A stretch of 27,019 bases of DNA from Promethearchaeota archaeon (GTDB taxonomy: Archaea > Asgardarchaeota > Lokiarchaeia > Sigynarchaeales > SOKP01), in the NCBI GenBank assembly GCA_004524515.1, contig SDNV01000023.1, forward strand, positions 1 through 27,019, read 5' to 3'. The notes below the pieces were generated by a model. That model made no database searches. It worked only from the letters and a program-made list of their open reading frames with translations, and was not told the origin of the DNA. The position numbers and the translations under genes are program-made. Of the stretch, positions 24,369 through 27,019 are shown piece after piece. Position 1 is the first letter of the stretch; every line of letters begins with the position of its first letter.

Positions 24369-24764
24369 TTAAGTCTCCTCTATTGCTTGGCGAGGACATG
24401 AATCGATACAAAGTCCGCATCCCATACATTTTTCTAAGAAATATTCGAGTAATCCATTCTCGTCAATTTGGAGCGCATCCGTAGGACAAACAGAAACACA
24501 TGCTCCGCAATCAATGCATAATTCGATATCCACAATAACTCTTCCCTTTTTATTTACGACAACTTTATTTTTTTTTAATGCTTCGGTGATGCTATTAATT
24601 TTGTCTTCAGGAATATCAAGAAGTAAATTTATACCATTTCTACCGGTGGAAAATTTTAAGATATTAACTGAGATATTTTGTTCAAGAATAACATTTATAA
24701 TCTTTGAGTAATCATCTACTCTTTTTATTAATCCAAAAGGAATTGTAATATTTATTACAGTCAT
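24369..24764 (-). CDS. NIL-domain ferredoxin of the homocysteine biosynthesis pair
   Basis: A 131-residue protein: an N-terminal NIL (ACT-like) domain (about residues 1-72) followed by a two-cluster ferredoxin with C83-x2-C86-x2-C89-x3-C93 and C113-x2-C116-x2-C119-x3-C123. In Methanosarcina acetivorans the equivalent pair (MA1821 and MA1822) is known to be needed for making homocysteine from aspartate semialdehyde and sulfide; this is the MA1822-type member. The ferredoxin probably supplies electrons during sulfur transfer. It starts with ATG 4 nt after the stop of the DUF39 gene, so the two are translationally linked. It converges on the HdrB gene. Confidence 0.88.
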   Translation of the reverse strand: MTVINITIPFGLIKRVDDYSKIINVILEQNISVNILKFSTGRNGINLLLDIPEDKINSITEALKKNKVVVNKKGRVIVDIELCIDCGACVSVCPTDALQIDENGLLEYFLEKCMGCGLCIDSCPRQAIEET

Positions 24765-24768
24765 ATTT

Positions 24769-26241
24769 TTACATCAGCTCCTCACTAGTTATTATCCCTA
24801 ATACTTTTCTATCTTCATCAATGACAGGTAATGCAGAGATATTATTTATCTTCATTTTCCTAGCAGCGTTGCTTATTGGTTCATTTTCCGAGGTTGTAAA
24901 GACTCGCTTAGTGACTATATCATTTAGGTTATGTTTATCCTCGGCAATGGCTTTTGTAATGTCAAAACTAGTTACAATTCCTTTTAATGTATTTTCTTTG
25001 TCAGTGATAACTATATGGTTGGTATTTTTTCTCACTATTTTTTCAGCAACTATTTTAATATCACAGTCCTCATAGCAAATTTCAGCAGCTTTCTTCAAGT
25101 CTTTCACAAATTTCAATTCTGAGACTAATTTCATTGGCTTAAATATAGTATCTGTGGGCAGAGTCTCAGCAGGGGGATTTAGAAAAAAATCACTATTAAG
25201 AATCCAATTCTTAAGCGTTTCAGCTATTTTTCTCGCATGATACAGGGATGATAAAGATGAGCATTTTACTTTCTTATCATTTAAGTTAATATAACCACTC
25301 TTTAATTCTTTATAACTTATTTCCTTAAGTTTTGGTCGGTCTCTTCTTGGTACTCCATAATCCACCACCTCTGTTAGAAGGTCTTCATCACTAATGGCTG
25401 TTTTTTTAGCCAAACCTTCATTTAAAATTGGAATAGGAATCCCCACGCCAACAAACAAAGATGTCCCATATTTTTCATAAGATACTCCACGTATATACTC
25501 TGGAGACATTTTTTTAAGATTTCCTTTAAGAAATAACGTTCCAAACCGATTTTTAGGATTATGTTGAGTACCTTCTCCAATAACATATCCGATTCCACCA
25601 CCAAGAAAAATCCTAGTACCGATCCCAATGGTTTCATAATCTGGATCATTGCTTAATGGATTTAAACAGCCTGATCCCGCATAATGGGCATTACCAAAAT
25701 TAGGTAAAAGTTTTCCCATATAGGTATAGAGAGTTTTATCGGTACTATTAACGGCACATACATATCTTTGATAACCATTTCTAGGATTGCATAAAATCGC
25801 TTGATTTAAATCATTAATTGTAAATTCAGTATCAACTTCAGCTAATGGATAACAATCTGTGGTATTAGAAATACCTCTCAGTCGTATTGGTTTTCCAGAC
25901 ACTAAATCTTCAATAACGTGTCCCCCACCATATTCAAACGGTCTTATATCCGCCATTCTTGTGCATCCTATATAACAATCAACTGCCGCATTTCCATGAT
26001 AAGCATGGACATCATTTAACCATAGATGCTCAAATTTTATAGGAGGATCAGAATGCCCAAAATTTAAAAATGCTCCACTTGAGCACATAGGTCCAAAAGT
26101 TCCTGTTGTTACAACATCCACCTCATCAGCAGCCACTTTAATTCCATGCTCTTCAACAAAATCGATCATCTCTTCTGCAGTTAATACAACCGCACTTCCA
26201 TTCTTTATTTTTTCATTAATTTCAGCATATGTTTTGGTCAA
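24769..26241 (-). CDS. L-aspartate semialdehyde sulfurtransferase (DUF39) with C-terminal CBS pair
   Basis: A 490-residue homocysteine biosynthesis enzyme. Residues about 1-365 are the DUF39 domain, with TTGTFGPMCSSGAFLNFGHSD, VDCYIGCTR, GGGHVIEDLVSGKP, NTTDCYPLAEVDT and NPRNGYQRYVCAVN. C53 and C130 correspond in place to the two conserved cysteines I recall for MA1821. Residues about 370-490 hold a CBS-domain pair, likely sensing an adenosyl compound such as SAM. The reaction converts L-aspartate semialdehyde and sulfide into homocysteine, bypassing homoserine. The start is TTG at 26241, with no ATG nearby. The gene is divergent from the HTH-CBS regulator, with a palindromic site in the 153-bp gap. 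Confidence 0.9.
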   Translation of the reverse strand: MTKTYAEINEKIKNGSAVVLTAEEMIDFVEEHGIKVAADEVDVVTTGTFGPMCSSGAFLNFGHSDPPIKFEHLWLNDVHAYHGNAAVDCYIGCTRMADIRPFEYGGGHVIEDLVSGKPIRLRGISNTTDCYPLAEVDTEFTINDLNQAILCNPRNGYQRYVCAVNSTDKTLYTYMGKLLPNFGNAHYAGSGCLNPLSNDPDYETIGIGTRIFLGGGIGYVIGEGTQHNPKNRFGTLFLKGNLKKMSPEYIRGVSYEKYGTSLFVGVGIPIPILNEGLAKKTAISDEDLLTEVVDYGVPRRDRPKLKEISYKELKSGYINLNDKKVKCSSLSSLYHARKIAETLKNWILNSDFFLNPPAETLPTDTIFKPMKLVSELKFVKDLKKAAEICYEDCDIKIVAEKIVRKNTNHIVITDKENTLKGIVTSFDITKAIAEDKHNLNDIVTKRVFTTSENEPISNAARKMKINNISALPVIDEDRKVLGIITSEELM

Positions 26242-26315
26242 TTGATAATCACGTAGTAATATTTTAGTTTAATTTTAAAAATATCAATAAATTTAAGATT
26301 AATAAACTAAGTTTA

Positions 26316-26324
26316 TTTATAAAT
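26316..26324. promoter_or_regulatory. TATA-box-like element of the homocysteine operon
   Basis: TTTATAAAT, nearly symmetric, lies 75-83 bp upstream of the TTG start on the minus strand. A start site about 25 bp away would give a leader near 50 nt. Because the box is nearly palindromic its direction is not decided by sequence alone. Confidence 0.35.
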
Positions 26325-26335
26325 AATTAAGATAG

Positions 26336-26366
26336 ATTTTATGCATGATACGCATAAAATATGCAT
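26336..26366. promoter_or_regulatory. Palindromic operator candidate between homocysteine operon and HTH-CBS regulator
   Basis: Perfect 9-bp inverted repeat: ATTTTATGC (26336-26344) and GCATAAAAT (26352-26360), separated by ATGATAC. In addition ATGCAT occurs at 26341-26346 and 26361-26366, exactly 20 bp apart, which puts both on one face of the helix. The site lies about 12 bp upstream of the TATA-like element of the homocysteine genes and 35-59 bp before the regulator's ATG, where it would overlap that promoter. The obvious binder is the adjacent HTH-CBS protein; this is inference. Confidence 0.6.
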
Positions 26367-26394
26367 TAATATTATTTTTATATGAATGTAAAAA

Positions 26395-26955
26395 ATGAAA
26401 ATTTTTCCCGATCTTAAAGAAATAAAATATTTAAGGAAAAAATTGGATATTAGCCAAGAGGAGCTTGGTAAAATAATAAATGTTAACCAAACCACAATTT
26501 ATAGAATTGAAAATGAAAAAATAGATCCGCCATATTCCAAGGTCAAAAAATTGTTTGAATTTCTAGAACACGAGCGAATGATTCGAAAAAAAACAAAAAG
26601 AAAAGCTGTGGATATAATGACTAAAAATCCAATAACCATAACTCCAAAATCTACAATAAAAAAAGCAGTTGAATTGATGAATAAATATAATATTTCACAA
26701 CTTCCCATCATATTCGATAATAAAAATTTAGGAAGCATAACATCCAAAAAAATTCAGAAAGTAATTACTGATAATTACGACTTGATTAATGCAGAAGTCG
26801 AATTAATTAGCGAATTACCGTTTCCAGAAATAGAGAAGGATTGGGATGTTAAAGATATATCTAATCTATTGGCAAATTATCCTGCTGTACTTGTAAAAGA
26901 ACTTGGAATTTATATTGGGATTATTGCTGATGCGGATTTATTGAAACTAGCATAA
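26395..26955 (+). CDS. HTH (XRE-type) transcriptional regulator with CBS pair
   Basis: A 186-residue archaeal regulator of the COG3620 type. Residues about 8-60 form an XRE-like helix-turn-helix (LRKKLDISQEELGKIINVNQTTIYRIENEKIDPPYSKVKKLFEFL). Residues about 70-186 form a CBS pair (AVDIMTKNPITITPKSTIKKAVELMNKYNISQLPII and a second, shorter half ending GIYIGIIADADLLKL). CBS pairs bind adenosyl ligands, so SAM or a related methionine-cycle metabolite would be a sensible signal. It is divergent from the DUF39-CBS/NIL-ferredoxin operon with a palindrome between them, so it probably regulates those genes and itself. ATG start with a very short AT-rich leader. Confidence 0.85.
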   Translation: MKIFPDLKEIKYLRKKLDISQEELGKIINVNQTTIYRIENEKIDPPYSKVKKLFEFLEHERMIRKKTKRKAVDIMTKNPITITPKSTIKKAVELMNKYNISQLPIIFDNKNLGSITSKKIQKVITDNYDLINAEVELISELPFPEIEKDWDVKDISNLLANYPAVLVKELGIYIGIIADADLLKLA

Positions 26956-27019
26956 CGCTAATATTATTCAATAGATAAAAAAAATTAAAAAAAATGATTA
27001 AGCATTTTTTATTTTATTA

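Noticed and set aside
1..27019. Defence island, prophage or CRISPR system
   Set aside because: No direct-repeat array, Cas, nuclease-helicase, integrase, transposase or phage structural gene is present. Gene content is metabolic, membrane and signalling.

Overview
The window looks like a piece of an AT-rich archaeal genome, most likely from an Asgard (Lokiarchaeia-like) lineage. This is inferred from gene content, not from a marker gene. The evidence is: methanogen-type homocysteine biosynthesis genes, HdrC/HdrB subunits, archaeal TATA-box-like promoters, frequent TTG/GTG starts, and proteins typical of Asgard genomes (a tandem Roadblock/LC7 protein, a Longin-like plus winged-helix protein, Ras-type leucine-rich repeats, a coiled coil fused to a TrmB-like domain). 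There is no rRNA, tRNA, CRISPR array or recognisable insertion sequence. Genes are tightly packed on both strands; no gene-free stretch exceeds 300 bases. The longest gaps are about 250 bases (6112-6360) and 225 bases (21282-21506).

Layout. 1-3167: the 3' end of a helical protein gene, a small possible winged-helix gene, and a ChlI/ChlD-type chelatase ATPase gene whose AAA+ domain is broken by a net 31-nt frame-changing insertion. 3228-8950: a NUDT19-like Nudix hydrolase, a COG2232-like ATP-grasp enzyme, a double Roadblock protein, a coiled-coil/TrmB-like protein, a DUF5714 cysteine-rich protein and a PHP phosphoesterase. 9017-11988: an alpha/beta hydrolase with an Asp at the nucleophile position, an LRR protein and an HExxH zincin. 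12109-14902: three consecutive paralogous membrane-anchored left-handed beta-helix proteins in one probable operon. 15016-15883: a YkgJ-like cysteine-cluster protein and a small protein with an internal repeat.

15887-21038: a membrane and lipid-flavoured block. On the minus strand are a glycerophosphodiesterase, a PAP2 phosphatase, an MBL-fold hydrolase and a polytopic membrane protein. Diverging from them on the plus strand are a DedA/VTT protein and an EamA transporter. 21096-22595: a tiny ORF and a Longin-like/winged-helix protein whose layout recalls eukaryotic NPRL2/NPRL3. 22758-24328: an HdrC-HdrB pair with no HdrA beside it. 24369-26955: a sulfur-assimilation module. The L-aspartate semialdehyde sulfurtransferase (DUF39-CBS) and its NIL-ferredoxin partner are transcribed divergently from an HTH-CBS regulator, and a strong palindrome lies in the shared promoter.

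The most notable items are the 31-nt insertion in the chelatase gene, the three-gene beta-helix membrane operon, the NPRL-like Longin/winged-helix protein, and the palindromic operator between the homocysteine genes and the HTH-CBS regulator.
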